64,000 nucleotides of DNA. Source: Streptomyces rugosispiralis. Lineage in GTDB: Bacteria > Actinomycetota > Actinomycetes > Streptomycetales > Streptomycetaceae. Both the position numbers and the translations under genes were made by a program. The stretch covers positions 186,001 through 250,000 of the forward strand of contig NZ_JANIAA010000006.1 in the NCBI RefSeq assembly GCF_024505145.1, read 5' to 3'. Each line of letters opens with the position of its first letter. Within the stretch, counting starts at the first letter, position 1. The notes under the pieces are model-generated. The model made no database searches, was not told where the DNA came from, and was given only the letters and a program-made list of their open reading frames with translations. Shown one piece after another: positions 9,668 to 20,027 of this stretch.

Positions 9668-10525
9668 TCAGTCCTGTGTGCTCAGCAGGGGGCGGAGCTG
9701 CTCGGGGAGCATGGTTTCGCAGTCGTGGCGCGAGGTCTGCGTAAGGGCGTCGTCCACGCAGGTGTAGTAGTCGCTGTAGACGACCTGGAAGCTGAACGTC
9801 GCCGCGACGATGGCGAGCGCGAGTCCGCCCGTCACCAGACCGCTGATCGCCGCCGTCGCCTGCGGCTTCGCCGGGCCGCTGCCGGGCGCGGGCAGCGCCG
9901 CCGGGGTGGCGCCGGGCGGCGGGGGCGGGGCGTTCAGGGGCGCGGCCGCGGCCGGGGACGGCGCCGTACGGCGCGGCTTGGCCCGCAGCGAGCTGATGCC
10001 CCAGTACAGGGCCAGCACCCCGAGCAGCAGCGCGATCTGCGGCAGGCTGAAGAGCGCGAAGAAGAACGCCCACATGCCCGAGAGCAGCGCGTACCGGGCG
10101 CGCCGCTGGGCCGGGTCGTTGGGGTCCCAGCGCGGGCCGCCGGGCCCGCCGGGGCCGGAGGGGCGGTTGGCGCCCGGGGCGCCGCCGAAGCCGCCGCTCT
10201 GGCGGCCTGGCTGGCGGCTGCTCCACTGGCTGCCCCAGGCCGGGGGCTGCTGGGGCTGCTGACCGCTCTGGTCGCCGTCCTGCCCGTCCTGCCCGTCCTG
10301 GCCACCGTGGCCGCCCTGGGCCCCCGGGCGGCCCTCGCCGCTCTCACCGCCGGAGCCGTCCGGCCGGTGCCGGGGCCGCCAGGGCTGGTCCGGCCTGCCC
10401 TCGGGCGGCGGGGCGAACGGATTTTCCTCGTGCTGGTCCCCGTTCTGCCCGCCGGGGGCGGACGAGGACGACGAGGACGAGGACGACGACTGCTGCTCCC
10501 GGAGCAGCGGCGTCGTACGCGACAT
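9668..10525 (-). CDS. Small multi-pass membrane protein with Gln/Gly/Pro-rich N-terminus
   Basis: A 285-residue protein. The ATG at 10525 is preferred because GAGGGG precedes it by 7-8 nt; ATG 10540 would add five residues. Residues 1-130 are Ser/Gln/Gly/Pro-rich and disordered (including a run of ten serines). A helical hairpin follows ([37 protein letters not shown]), then a Pro/Ala linker, a third hydrophobic segment ([24 protein letters not shown]), and a short extracytoplasmic tail with two cysteines (YTCVDDA, HDCETM). It is convergent with the DUF6350 gene. Function unknown. Confidence 0.8.
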   Translation of the reverse strand: MSRTTPLLREQQSSSSSSSSSSAPGGQNGDQHEENPFAPPPEGRPDQPWRPRHRPDGSGGESGEGRPGAQGGHGGQDGQDGQDGDQSGQQPQQPPAWGSQWSSRQPGRQSGGFGGAPGANRPSGPGGPGGPRWDPNDPAQRRARYALLSGMWAFFFALFSLPQIALLLGVLALYWGISSLRAKPRRTAPSPAAAAPLNAPPPPPGATPAALPAPGSGPAKPQATAAISGLVTGGLALAIVAATFSFQVVYSDYYTCVDDALTQTSRHDCETMLPEQLRPLLSTQD

Positions 10526-10926
10526 GCGGGCGCCCCTCATCGCCGCCCCCGGGCCTGGGCGGGGGGCGGAGTGAGGCGATGAGCCGCGCGGCGGCGTCGG
10601 TCCGGCATGTGGAGTGTGTCTTCCCCTTGTGTCGTCGTCCTGCGCGCCGGGGCGGGTACGGCCTGGTGCCGTACGGCGCGGGTACGGCCGGTGCCGTACC
10701 GCTCGGGGCGCGGGCTCGGCGGTCGTTCCCACGGCGTCAGTGGCGTCGGTTGCATTCGCAGTCCAGACGCTACCTCCCGTGCCCGCCCCCGTCCCCTGGG
10801 GGCCGCTTCGTGTGCCGGTATCGTTGCTGACGGTCGGCGGCTTCGTAGAGTTCCCCGGAATTGATGAGTCCGCGACCTTGTACGACCACACAAACGGCAG
10901 TACCGCCCGCGAGAAAGAGCCCCGCC
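10526..10926. promoter_or_regulatory. Divergent promoter region between the membrane protein gene and purN
   Basis: A 401-nt gap without a convincing gene; the ORFs here are poor in codon bias. It contains two adjacent palindromes, GTACGGC-5nt-GCCGTAC at 10656-10674 and GGTACGGC-4nt-GCCGTACC at 10681-10700. They could be an operator pair or hairpins. A conserved purine riboswitch was looked for and not seen. Confidence 0.45.
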
Positions 10927-11583
10927 GTGGCCTCCCCGCCTTCCCCCGTCAGCCCTGCGCGCCCCGGGCGCCCGGTCCGCCTCGTCGTCCTCGTCTCCGG
11001 CTCCGGTACGAATCTCCAGGCACTGCTCGACATCATCGCCGCCGAGGGCGTGGCCCGCTACGGCGCCGAGGTGGTGGCCGTGGGCGCCGACCGCGACGGC
11101 ATCGAGGGCCTGACGCGCGCCGAGCGCGCCGGGATCCCCACGTTCGTCTGCCGGGTCAAGGACCACACCGGCCGCGCCGAGTGGGACGCGGCCCTGGCGG
11201 AGGCCACCGCCGCCCACGAGCCGGACCTGGTCGTCTCGGCCGGGTTCATGAAGATCCTGGGCCGGGAGTTCCTCGCCCGGTTCGGTGGCCGCTGCGTCAA
11301 CACCCATCCCGCGCTGCTCCCCAGCTTTCCCGGCGCCCATGGCGTGCGCGACGCGCTCGCGCACGGAGTGAAGGTGACCGGATGCACCGTCCACTTCGTC
11401 GACGACGGCGTCGACACCGGCCCGATCATCGCCCAGGGCGTGGTCGAGGTCCGGGACGAGGACGACGAGTCCGCTCTCCATGAGCGGATCAAGGAAGTCG
11501 AGCGCTCGCTGCTCGTCGAGGTCGTGGGGCGTCTGGCCCGTCACGGCTACCGCATAGAGGGACGAAAGGTAAGGATCCCGTGA
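10927..11583 (+). CDS. purN: Phosphoribosylglycinamide formyltransferase 1
   Basis: A 218-residue protein from GTG 10927, which gives the usual family length; upstream in-frame starts only add an unconserved tail. It transfers the formyl group of 10-formyl-THF to GAR in purine synthesis. Visible motifs are the N-terminal [17 protein letters not shown], the catalytic [12 protein letters not shown] (Asn and His), and [12 protein letters not shown] (catalytic Asp). It overlaps purH by 4 nt (GTGA), so the two purine enzymes are translationally coupled. The cofactor links it to FolD and GlyA encoded nearby. Confidence 0.96.
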   Translation: MASPPSPVSPARPGRPVRLVVLVSGSGTNLQALLDIIAAEGVARYGAEVVAVGADRDGIEGLTRAERAGIPTFVCRVKDHTGRAEWDAALAEATAAHEPDLVVSAGFMKILGREFLARFGGRCVNTHPALLPSFPGAHGVRDALAHGVKVTGCTVHFVDDGVDTGPIIAQGVVEVRDEDDESALHERIKEVERSLLVEVVGRLARHGYRIEGRKVRIP

Positions 11584-13145
11584 CCGCCGAAGGTACCAAG
11601 CGGCCCATCCGCCGCGCGCTGGTCAGCGTCTACGACAAGACGGGTCTCGAGGAGCTGGCCCGAGGGCTGCACGCGGCGGGTGTCCAGCTCGTCTCGACCG
11701 GATCGACGGCCGCGAAGATCGCCGCCGCCGGGGTCCCGGTCACCAAGGTCGAGGAGCTGACCGGCTTCCCCGAGTGTCTCGACGGCCGCGTCAAGACGCT
11801 GCACCCGCGCGTCCACGCGGGCATCCTGGCCGACCAGCGGCTCGACTCCCACCGTGAACAGCTCCAGGAGCTGGGCGTGGCCCCCTTCGAGCTGGTCGTG
11901 GTCAACCTCTATCCGTTCCGCGAGACGGTCGCCTCGGGCGCCGCGCCGGACGAGTGCGTCGAGCAGATCGACATCGGTGGACCCTCCATGGTCCGGGCCG
12001 CCGCCAAGAATCACCCGTCCGTGGCCGTGGTCGTCAACCCCGAGCGGTACGACGACGTCCTCAAGGCCGCCGCGGAGGGCGGCTTCGACCTGGAGCGGCG
12101 CAAGCGGCTGGCGGCCGAGGCGTTCCAGCACACCGCCGCCTACGACGTGGCGGTGGCCAACTGGTTCGCGGCCGACTACGCGGCGGCGGACGACTCCTCC
12201 TTCCCGGAATTCCTGGGCGCCACCGTCACCCGTAAGAACGTGCTGCGCTACGGCGAGAACCCGCATCAGCCCGCCGCCCTCTACACCGATGGCAGCGGTA
12301 AGGGGCTCGCGGAGGCCGAGCAGCTGCACGGCAAGGAGATGTCGTTCAACAACTACACCGACACCGAGGCCGCCCGCCGGGCCGCGTACGACCACAGCGA
12401 GCCCTGTGTCGCGATCATCAAGCACGCCAACCCGTGCGGGATCGCGGTCGGGGCGGATGTCGCCGAGGCGCACCGTAAGGCGCACGCCTGCGACCCGCTG
12501 TCGGCCTTCGGCGGGGTGATCGCCGTCAACCGTCCGGTGTCGGTCGCCATGGCCGAGCAGGTCGCCGAGATCTTCACCGAGGTGATCGTCGCCCCGGCGT
12601 ACGAGGACGGCGCGGTCGAGGCGCTCGCCCGTAAGAAGAACATCCGGGTGCTGCGCTGCGCGGAGTCGCCGGTGGAGGCCGCCGAGCGGCGCCCCATCGA
12701 GGGCGGCACGCTCGTCCAGGTCAAGGACCGCCTCCAGGCCGAGGGCGACGACCCGGCCAACTGGACCCTCGCCACGGGCGAGGCGCTGGACGCCGACGGC
12801 CTCGCCGAGCTGGCCTTCGCCTGGCGCTCCTGCCGTGCGGTGAAGTCCAACGCGATCCTGCTCGCCAAGGGCGGCGCCACGGTCGGCGTCGGCATGGGCC
12901 AGGTCAACCGCGTGGACTCGGCGAAGCTGGCCGTCGAGCGGGCCGGTGCCGAGCGGGCCGCCGGTTCGTACGCCGCCTCCGACGCCTTCTTCCCGTTCCC
13001 GGACGGCTTCGAGGTGCTGGCCGAGGCGGGCGTGCGGGCCGTGGTGCAGCCGGGCGGCTCGGTCCGTGACGAGGCGGTGGTGGAGGCCGCCCAGAAGGCG
13101 GGTGTGACCATGTACTTCACGGGCACGCGCCACTTCTTCCACTGA
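11580..13145 (+). CDS. purH: Bifunctional AICAR transformylase/IMP cyclohydrolase
   Basis: A 521-residue protein of standard PurH length, starting at GTG within the purN stop. The N-terminal MGS-like cyclohydrolase domain (about 1-195) contains [22 protein letters not shown] and QIDIGGPSM. The AICAR transformylase domain shows [24 protein letters not shown] and the C-terminal [11 protein letters not shown]. It catalyses the last two steps to IMP using 10-formyl-THF. A perfect 13-bp terminator follows before folD. Confidence 0.98.
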   Translation: MTAEGTKRPIRRALVSVYDKTGLEELARGLHAAGVQLVSTGSTAAKIAAAGVPVTKVEELTGFPECLDGRVKTLHPRVHAGILADQRLDSHREQLQELGVAPFELVVVNLYPFRETVASGAAPDECVEQIDIGGPSMVRAAAKNHPSVAVVVNPERYDDVLKAAAEGGFDLERRKRLAAEAFQHTAAYDVAVANWFAADYAAADDSSFPEFLGATVTRKNVLRYGENPHQPAALYTDGSGKGLAEAEQLHGKEMSFNNYTDTEAARRAAYDHSEPCVAIIKHANPCGIAVGADVAEAHRKAHACDPLSAFGGVIAVNRPVSVAMAEQVAEIFTEVIVAPAYEDGAVEALARKKNIRVLRCAESPVEAAERRPIEGGTLVQVKDRLQAEGDDPANWTLATGEALDADGLAELAFAWRSCRAVKSNAILLAKGGATVGVGMGQVNRVDSAKLAVERAGAERAAGSYAASDAFFPFPDGFEVLAEAGVRAVVQPGGSVRDEAVVEAAQKAGVTMYFTGTRHFFH

Positions 13146-13199
13146 GCGAGTACCGAGTGCCGGCGAGCGAGCACCGGGCGATCGCTGAGCGAGCACAGG

Positions 13200-13234
13200 A
13201 GGCCGCACCCCGACCGGATCGCGGGGTGCGGCCT
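13200..13234 (+). terminator. Terminator of purNH
   Basis: A perfect 13-bp inverted repeat (13200-13212 with 13222-13234) with a 9-nt loop, located between purH and folD. It suggests that folD has its own promoter in 13235-13300. Confidence 0.8.
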
Positions 13235-13300
13235 TCGCCGGTCCGGCCCCGACCGGCCCCTGATTGGATCCGACGTCCCCGCATCCGGGAGGATGAAGTC

Positions 13301-14185
13301 ATGACCGCCCAGATTCTCGATGGCAAGGCAACCGCAGCCGCGATCAAGTCCGATCTCGTCAGCCGCGTGGAGGCGCTGAAGGCCAAGGGCATCCATCCCG
13401 GCCTCGGGACCGTGCTGGTGGGCGAGGACCCCGGCAGCAAGTGGTACGTGGCGGGCAAGCACCGCGACTGCGCCGAGGTCGGCATCGCCTCCATCCGGCG
13501 CGACCTGCCCGAGACCGCCACCCAGGAGGAGATCGAGGCGGCGGTCCGGGAGCTCAACGAGGACCCGGCCTGCACGGGCTACATCGTCCAGCTGCCGCTC
13601 CCCAAGGGCATCGACGCCAACCGGGTGCTGGAGCTGATCGACCCGTCCAAGGACGCCGACGGGCTGCACCCGATGAACCTCGGCCGCCTCGTGCTCAACG
13701 AGAGCGCCCCGCTGCCGTGCACGCCCCAGGGCGTCATCCAACTGCTGCGCCACCACGGTGTGGAGATCAACGGCGCGCATGTGGTGGTCGTCGGCCGCGG
13801 TATCACCGTCGGCCGGTCGATTGGGCTGCTGCTGACCCGCCGCTCGGAGAACGCGACGGTCACCCTCTGCCACACCGGCACCCGTGACCTGCCCGGGATC
13901 CTGCGCCAGGCCGACATCATCGTGGCGGCCGCCGGGGTACGGCACCTCGTCAAGCCGGAGGACGTCAAGCCGGGCGCGGCGGTGCTCGACGTGGGCGTCA
14001 GCCGGGACGAGCACGGCAAGATCGCCGGCGATGTGCACCCCGGTGTGACCGAGGTCGCGGGCTGGGTCTCGCCGAACCCGGGCGGGGTCGGCCCGATGAC
14101 CCGTGCCCAGCTGCTGGTCAACGTGGTGGAGGCCGCGGAGCGGGACGCGAAGGCGGCCGCCGACGGTGCCGGCCATGACGGCTGA
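13301..14185 (+). CDS. folD: Methylenetetrahydrofolate dehydrogenase/cyclohydrolase
   Basis: A 294-residue protein from ATG 13301 behind GGGAGGATG; in-frame starts to 13157 precede the terminator region and are rejected. It interconverts 5,10-methylene-THF and 10-formyl-THF with NADP, supplying PurN and PurH. Motifs are the catalytic YxxxK ([10 protein letters not shown]), [11 protein letters not shown], the NADP-binding [13 protein letters not shown], and the family signature [10 protein letters not shown]. Its end overlaps the DUF3017 gene by 11 nt. Confidence 0.97.
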   Translation: MTAQILDGKATAAAIKSDLVSRVEALKAKGIHPGLGTVLVGEDPGSKWYVAGKHRDCAEVGIASIRRDLPETATQEEIEAAVRELNEDPACTGYIVQLPLPKGIDANRVLELIDPSKDADGLHPMNLGRLVLNESAPLPCTPQGVIQLLRHHGVEINGAHVVVVGRGITVGRSIGLLLTRRSENATVTLCHTGTRDLPGILRQADIIVAAAGVRHLVKPEDVKPGAAVLDVGVSRDEHGKIAGDVHPGVTEVAGWVSPNPGGVGPMTRAQLLVNVVEAAERDAKAAADGAGHDG

Positions 14186-14639
14186 GGCGAGCGAGCCGAC
14201 GGCCGGGGAGCAGCGGCAGGAGCCGCCCGCGTCGGGGCCCGGCCGGTTCATCCGCAGGTCGCGCCGCTTCCCGCTGATCACCCGGGACACCGCGCGTCCG
14301 GAGGGCGGCGGCCGGGCCGCGCCCGGGGCCGCTCCGGCGCCCGCCCGGCAGTGGCCGCTGCTCGCGGTGATGGGCGGGGTGGGTCTGGGGCTGCTGATCG
14401 TCGCGCTGGACGCGTTCCGCGCGGGCACGGTGCTGATCGGGCTGTCCCTGCTGGCGGGCGCCTTCTTCCGGTGGGCGCTGCCCGAGGTGGGGATGCTCGC
14501 GGTGCGGTCGCGCTTCACCGACATGCTGACCTACGGACTGCTGGGCGCGGCGATCGTGCTGCTGTCCCTGATGGCCCAGCCGGATCCGTGGGTGTCGATC
14601 CCGTTCCTTGACGACGTGGTGCATTTCACGGTGCGCTAG
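14175..14639 (+). CDS. DUF3017 small membrane protein
   Basis: A 154-residue protein from ATG 14175, overlapping the folD stop, so the pair is coupled. A basic/acidic cytoplasmic N-terminus of about 65 residues precedes three short hydrophobic segments ([56 protein letters not shown]). The segment order and the folD neighbour match DUF3017, known from Streptomyces and relatives. No biochemical function is known. Confidence 0.85.
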   Translation: MTAEASEPTAGEQRQEPPASGPGRFIRRSRRFPLITRDTARPEGGGRAAPGAAPAPARQWPLLAVMGGVGLGLLIVALDAFRAGTVLIGLSLLAGAFFRWALPEVGMLAVRSRFTDMLTYGLLGAAIVLLSLMAQPDPWVSIPFLDDVVHFTVR

Positions 14640-14652
14640 CCGACGGTGTGAA

Positions 14653-14694
14653 ACGGCGGCCCGTCCTCTCCCCCGTGGAAGGACGGGCCGCCGT
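14653..14694 (+). terminator. Terminator 1 after folD-DUF3017
   Basis: A perfect 15-bp stem (14653-14667 with 14680-14694) around a CTCTCCCCCGTGG-type loop. Confidence 0.85.
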
Positions 14695-14722
14695 CGTCGT
14701 GGCCGGATCCGAATGGTCCGGC

Positions 14723-14760
14723 GGCGGTCCGCCCTCTCCCCCGAAGAAGGACGGACCGCC
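14723..14760 (+). terminator. Terminator 2, a diverged duplicate of terminator 1
   Basis: A 13-bp stem with one mismatch (14723-14735 with 14748-14760). The loop and flanks (CTCTCCCCCG, AAGGACGG) closely match the preceding hairpin, so this looks like a duplicated terminator 70 nt downstream. The remaining gap to 15040 holds no recognisable gene; it is presumably the promoter of the HTH gene. Confidence 0.75.
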
Positions 14761-15040
14761 TGCTGATCAGGGTTGTGTGTGAGCTGTGCCGGATCAATGA
14801 GCGTGGGAACCCTGTGGCGCGGAAGTGACCGTTCCAGCACGAGGTCTCGGCTGTGCAACGACGAGCCGGGTGTGGAGGAGTGCGTACCGGTGCGCGAAAT
14901 GCTCCGATGCGCCCCCGCCCGAGGAGCTGACATCCTGGGGCAAGGCATCCCTTTGGGTAGTCAGTTCGGGGCCCGGGGACGCCAACAGCGGCCGTAGCGC
15001 GGGAGATTGACAGGTACGTGCGGGGGGACAGGGGGAGGCA

Positions 15041-16123
15041 ATGCCTCGTTGGAGGGACTTACCGGAGGAACTCGATCCGCAGGTCCGGGAGTTCACCGGC
15101 CGGCTGCGCACGCTCGTCGAGCGCGGCGGGCTGAGCGTCGTCGCCGTCGCCGACCGCACCGGCTACAGCAAGAGTTCCTGGGAGCGCTACCTCAACGGAC
15201 GGCTGCTGCCCCCGCGGGGCGCGGTGGAGGCCCTGGCCGAGGCCACCGGCGCCGATGCCCATCACCTCAGCACGCTGTGGGAGCTGGCGGAGCGGGCCTG
15301 GAGCCGCTCCGAGATGCGGCACGACGTCACGATGGAGGCCATAAGCGTCGCCCAGGCGCGGGCCGCCATGGAGCAGTTCGACCCGGCGGCCCAGGGTGTG
15401 GACGCCCGGAAGAACGGCCGCTCCCCGGGGCAGGACCGACCGAGGGTCGAACCGCCCGATCCGGAGCAGCCGTTGGTCGCGACGGCCCCGGTGCTCCCGG
15501 CTCGCCCGGCGTCGACCGGGCGGGCACCGGACCCCGCCGAGCCGCCGTCGCCCGCGTCGTCCCCTTCGTCGTCGTCCCCACCGCCGTCGTCGTCGCCGTC
15601 CGCGAGGGGGCGGAAGCGTGCCGCGCTGTTCGCCGGGGGCCTGGTGGGCGCGCTCCTGCTCGTCGCCGGTGCGGTCGTCCTGCTCGACGCGGGCGGGGAC
15701 GGCGAGAAACGAGGGGAGCGGCCCACCACCGCACCGGCCACCAGTGCGCGTCAGCAGCTGCCGGAGGGCGTGAAGTGCGCCGGGCAGGACTGCGCCGGTC
15801 AGGATCCGCAGGCCATGGGGTGCGGCACCGCCGCGACGACGACGGCCGACGTCACCGTCGGCACCGCGTATGTCGAGGTTCGCTACAGCAAGACCTGCGA
15901 GGCGGCTTGGGCCCGGATCGCTCGGGCCGCCCCGGGCGACGTCATCCAGGTCAAGGCGCCGGGCGCGAATGGCGGCGCGGCCCGCTCGCAGAGCGGCAGG
16001 GTCGGCGCCGACGGCGATGCCTACACCAAGATGATCCCGGTGGACGCCGCCGCGCGGGCCACCGCGTGCGCCACCCTCGGCGGCGGTACGCGCGCCTGCA
16101 CGGCCCCCGGCGCCCGGGGCTGA
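15041..16123 (+). CDS. Membrane-tethered HTH protein with C-terminal DUF2690 domain
   Basis: A 360-residue protein. An XRE-like HTH lies at about residues 20-75 (LSVVAVADRTGYSKSSWERY, LNGRLLPPRGAVEALAEATG). A Pro/Ser-rich linker (~125-190) leads to a single transmembrane segment (AALFAGGLVGALLLVAGAVVLL). The extracytoplasmic part has four closely spaced Cys (KCAGQDCAGQ, MGCGTA, SKTCEAAW) typical of DUF2690. The architecture suggests a DNA-binding protein responding to an extracellular or envelope signal, which is inference. A G-rich ribosome-binding site (GGGGGAGGCA) precedes the ATG. Confidence 0.82.
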   Translation: MPRWRDLPEELDPQVREFTGRLRTLVERGGLSVVAVADRTGYSKSSWERYLNGRLLPPRGAVEALAEATGADAHHLSTLWELAERAWSRSEMRHDVTMEAISVAQARAAMEQFDPAAQGVDARKNGRSPGQDRPRVEPPDPEQPLVATAPVLPARPASTGRAPDPAEPPSPASSPSSSSPPPSSSPSARGRKRAALFAGGLVGALLLVAGAVVLLDAGGDGEKRGERPTTAPATSARQQLPEGVKCAGQDCAGQDPQAMGCGTAATTTADVTVGTAYVEVRYSKTCEAAWARIARAAPGDVIQVKAPGANGGAARSQSGRVGADGDAYTKMIPVDAAARATACATLGGGTRACTAPGARG

Positions 16124-16161
16124 ACGCGAGGGAGCGGGGCCGTCCGGGGGCCGCCTGGAGC

Positions 16162-16218
16162 CGGTCCGGGTGGTTGTCCGGAGCCGTCCGGAATCGGTCC
16201 GGGTGGTTGTCCGGAGCC
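16162..16218. repeat. 24-bp direct repeat upstream of mdh
   Basis: CGGTCCGGGTGGTTGTCCGG followed by AGCC occurs at 16162-16185 and again at 16195-16218, 33 bp apart. It lies in the 380-nt gap between the HTH gene and mdh, which holds no convincing gene. Confidence 0.8.
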
Positions 16219-16392
16219 CGTCCGGAGGAATTCGTGAAACCGGGGGGAATGAGCCGGGGGAATCGGGGCAGGCGCTGCCCGAGCCCCCCCACGGGTGCGG
16301 CACTGGGCGGCCGCCTGCACTCCCCCTCCTGGCAGGCGGCCGCCAAAGTGCGCGGTGGTCCTGTGTGCGCGGTGGTCCGGAACGCACGGTGA

Positions 16393-17493
<1,101 letters not shown>

Positions 17494-17541
17494 CGCGCCC
17501 CGGCGCTGAGGTGCCCCGGCGCGCCCCCGGCGCGGCCGTTT

Positions 17542-17587
17542 CCGAAGGGTCATATTCCGGTATTCACTCCGGAGTGTGACCCTTCGG
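17542..17587 (+). terminator. Terminator of mdh
   Basis: A 19-bp stem (17542-17560 with 17569-17587) containing two G-U pairs and an 8-nt loop. It separates mdh from the unusual block that follows. Confidence 0.85.
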
Positions 17588-17655
17588 CCATTCACTGTAA
17601 TCGCGGGTCATCTTCCCCTACCGTGGAGGCAGTTGCTACGGCCTCGGGGGGAAAC

Positions 17656-19578
17656 ATGGCCAATACGCGCGGTGATCATTCTTCAAGCGATGATCGTTCT
17701 TCAAGCGGTGCTGATTCTTCTGGCGGTGCTGATCCTTTTGTAGGGGATCGCTCTGCGGGGGATCGCTCCGCTCGTCTGCCGCGGTCGCGGGCGGAGCCGT
17801 CACCGGCCGTTCCCTCTCCTCCTGCCGACGCCGACGCGTCTCCCTACGCCACCAGCGAGGCCACCCGGCTGTTATGCGCGGGCGCTTATCTGGACGACGA
17901 CTTCCGGGACGCGGTCGTGGACGAGCTGTATGTCCACGAGGAGCGCGCCGTGGCGCCCTCGCTGGGCATCGACGCGGTCCGGGTGCTCGCGCACGCGCTG
18001 CGCGCACGCCGTCTGGAGGCGTGCTGGACCGCGCTGCTGGTGTCCTTATGGGTGCTGGACTTCCTGCTGGCCCAGGGCTTCTTCTATCTCTTTCTGCTCT
18101 CCTGCGTGTTGTTACTGCTGGCGGCCTGGGCCAGGGGTGGTGCCATGGGAGCCTTCCGCGCCGACTATCCCGGGGCCGACGGGGTCACCGTCACCCGGCG
18201 GCGAGCGGCCGCGGTGCTGCGGGTGCTCGGCTGTCTGACCCTGCTGTCCTATGTGTTCTCCGCCCTGACGCAGGCGCTCACGGACGGGCAGTCCGATCCG
18301 GGCGGGCTGCGGGACTTCGCACCGGTCCTGGCCACCGGGTCGGACACCACCGCCGCCTGGTTCGCGCTGGTGATCCCGGCCGCGATGGCCGCCGCGGTCG
18401 CCCTGCACCGTGAGCATGTGGCCCGGGTGCTGGCCACCGATCTGGAGCCGGAGACCTTCGCCGACCCCGCCGCGGACCCCGCGGAGCGGTTCGAGGGCGG
18501 GCGGTTCCAGCGGGTGCGGGCCCTGATCCGCCGTGAGCAGCACTCACCGGTGATCCTCTACCACGATCGGCACCCCTTCCTCGGCGCGGGCACCGCCCAT
18601 GACACCTGGACCCTCGCCGTCGAGCTGCGGCCGCGTGAGGGCGGCGATCCGGTGCCGCTGGACAACCGGGTGATCCTGGAGCGGATCCGGCCGCTGGTCG
18701 AGAAGTTGCGCACCCCCTCCGCGCAGGGCGCTGCCTCCGCGCAGGGCACCGCCTCCGCCCAAGGCGCCGCCTCCGCCCAAGGCACCGCCCCAGCTCAAGG
18801 CACCGCTCGTGCCGCAGCCGAGAGCCGCGACCGGCTGCGCGGCCTGGAGCTCGACGAATGCGTCTTCCTCAAGGTCACCGGATTACGGAGCCGCTCCTTC
18901 GTGCCGTACGGCGAGGCGGACTTCGCGCGGGAGCGGGCGGAGGCCGTCGAGGAGGGCGGCGAGATCCGCCGGCACTTTCTGCGCATCCGCGTCGGCGCAT
19001 GGCGGGAAGAGGTCGTCATCACGGTCTTCGTACGGGTGCATACGCAGGGCGGCATGCTGATGCTGGAGTTCGCCCCGCATGTGCTGCGCCCGATCCGCCC
19101 GGACTTCCGTGCGGTCGACCGGCTCTCCGACTCCCACCGCCGCGGCGGGCTGCCGGGCAAGGCGATCTGGGCCCTGGGGCGGACGCCCACGGCGGCGGGC
19201 CGGGCGGTCATCCACGCCTTCCGCTCAGCCGCCTTCCTCTGGCGGATGTACGCGGGGGGCTATGAGGCCGCCATCCCCGACGGGCCCTGGGCCTCGGTGC
19301 GGGAGCTGGGCAGCGACTCCGGTGCGTCGCTCTTCCAGGAGATGGATGTCAGCCGCTATCTGAAGAGCGTCGAGGACCGGGTGGCCAACGGCGTGCGAAG
19401 GGCGCTCGACGAAGCCGGCTGGGAGACCGGCGAGTTCGAGCAGAAGGTCATCAACGTGAGCGGCGGCGGAGTCTTCATCGAGTCAGCGGAGCACAGTGCC
19501 TTCGGCTTCGGTGACCACAACACCATCAGCAACACCACCGGGAGCAATGGAGCGGGAGGCGGCCATGGCGATGGCTGA
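17656..19578 (+). CDS. Membrane protein with four TTA codons and a C-terminal GFGDHN motif, function unknown
   Basis: A 640-residue protein from ATG 17656 behind GGGGGGAAAC. Residues 1-40 are Ser/Asp/Gly-rich and use T-ending codons unlike the neighbours. About residues 120-155, 190-212 and 230-250 are hydrophobic (three or four membrane segments). A large soluble part follows, containing five 18-bp repeats (SAQG(A/T)A, 18718-18807). The C-terminus carries VINVSGGGVFIESAEHSAFG and then FGDHNTISN. Four Leu codons are TTA (17872, 18046, 18112, 18883), so translation should depend on the bldA tRNA. The stop overlaps the next gene by 14 nt. No known enzymatic family is recognised. The shared C-terminal motif suggests signalling through self-assembly, which is a hypothesis. 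Confidence 0.75.
   Translation: MANTRGDHSSSDDRSSSGADSSGGADPFVGDRSAGDRSARLPRSRAEPSPAVPSPPADADASPYATSEATRLLCAGAYLDDDFRDAVVDELYVHEERAVAPSLGIDAVRVLAHALRARRLEACWTALLVSLWVLDFLLAQGFFYLFLLSCVLLLLAAWARGGAMGAFRADYPGADGVTVTRRRAAAVLRVLGCLTLLSYVFSALTQALTDGQSDPGGLRDFAPVLATGSDTTAAWFALVIPAAMAAAVALHREHVARVLATDLEPETFADPAADPAERFEGGRFQRVRALIRREQHSPVILYHDRHPFLGAGTAHDTWTLAVELRPREGGDPVPLDNRVILERIRPLVEKLRTPSAQGAASAQGTASAQGAASAQGTAPAQGTARAAAESRDRLRGLELDECVFLKVTGLRSRSFVPYGEADFARERAEAVEEGGEIRRHFLRIRVGAWREEVVITVFVRVHTQGGMLMLEFAPHVLRPIRPDFRAVDRLSDSHRRGGLPGKAIWALGRTPTAAGRAVIHAFRSAAFLWRMYAGGYEAAIPDGPWASVRELGSDSGASLFQEMDVSRYLKSVEDRVANGVRRALDEAGWETGEFEQKVINVSGGGVFIESAEHSAFGFGDHNTISNTTGSNGAGGGHGDG
18718..18807 (+). repeat. 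Five in-frame 18-bp tandem repeats
   Basis: Five units of TCCGC(G/C)CA(G/A)GGC(A/G)C(C/T)GCC-type sequence encode SAQGAA/SAQGTA/PAQGTA. They lie between the membrane region and the C-terminal soluble part of the TTA-rich protein. Confidence 0.85.
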
Positions 19579-20026
19579 TACGGAGGACGGAAGCGACATG
19601 GCCGGCGGCGCGGACCACGCGGCGGGCGCGGGCGGTGGCGGCGCGACCCCGGCGGCGGGCGGCGGGAGCAAGTTCGGGAACATCCGGTTCGGCAAGGTGC
19701 AGGGCAGCGCCATCGGCTTCGGTGACCACAACCACATCGTGAACGGACGGCAGGCGGAAGCCCCTTGCGACCCCGCCTATCAGGAGTTGCTGGAAGCCGT
19801 TCGGCAGCTTGCCGAGGATCTGCGGCGGGTGGTCCCCGGCCCGGAGGTCGGCGCGCTCTCCGACGAGTTGGACCGGACCGAGGACGAGATCCAGCGCACC
19901 GGCCGGGCCGGGGCCGGCCGACTGGCCCGGATCCGGGTGATGTTGCAGGACGCGAGCGCCAGCGTTGGCATGCTCGCCTCGGGCGTCGCCGTCGGACAGG
20001 CGGTCGGCGCGCTGTTGGGCGGGTGA
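19565..20026 (+). CDS. Small protein with GSAIGFGDHN motif and coiled-coil-like tail
   Basis: A 153-residue protein. ATG 19565 is chosen because GGGAGG lies about 6 nt upstream and it overlaps the previous stop; longer in-frame starts overlap more. Residues 1-37 are Gly/Ala-rich. Residues 40-60 read IRFGKVQGSAIGFGDHNHIVN, nearly repeating the C-terminal motif of the upstream membrane protein. Residues 68-130 are amphipathic helix (YQELLEAVRQLAEDLRRVV, LSDELDRTEDEIQR). The last 25 residues are hydrophobic and Gly-rich (VGMLASGVAVGQAVGALLGG). No homologous family is recognised. It is probably a partner of the upstream protein. Confidence 0.72.
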   Translation: MAMADTEDGSDMAGGADHAAGAGGGGATPAAGGGSKFGNIRFGKVQGSAIGFGDHNHIVNGRQAEAPCDPAYQELLEAVRQLAEDLRRVVPGPEVGALSDELDRTEDEIQRTGRAGAGRLARIRVMLQDASASVGMLASGVAVGQAVGALLGG

Positions 20027-20027
20027 G

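Noticed and set aside
14640..15040. Small ORFs of 61-74 codons before the HTH gene
   Set aside because: They lack codon bias and an SD, and overlap in several frames. The region is better read as terminators plus promoter.
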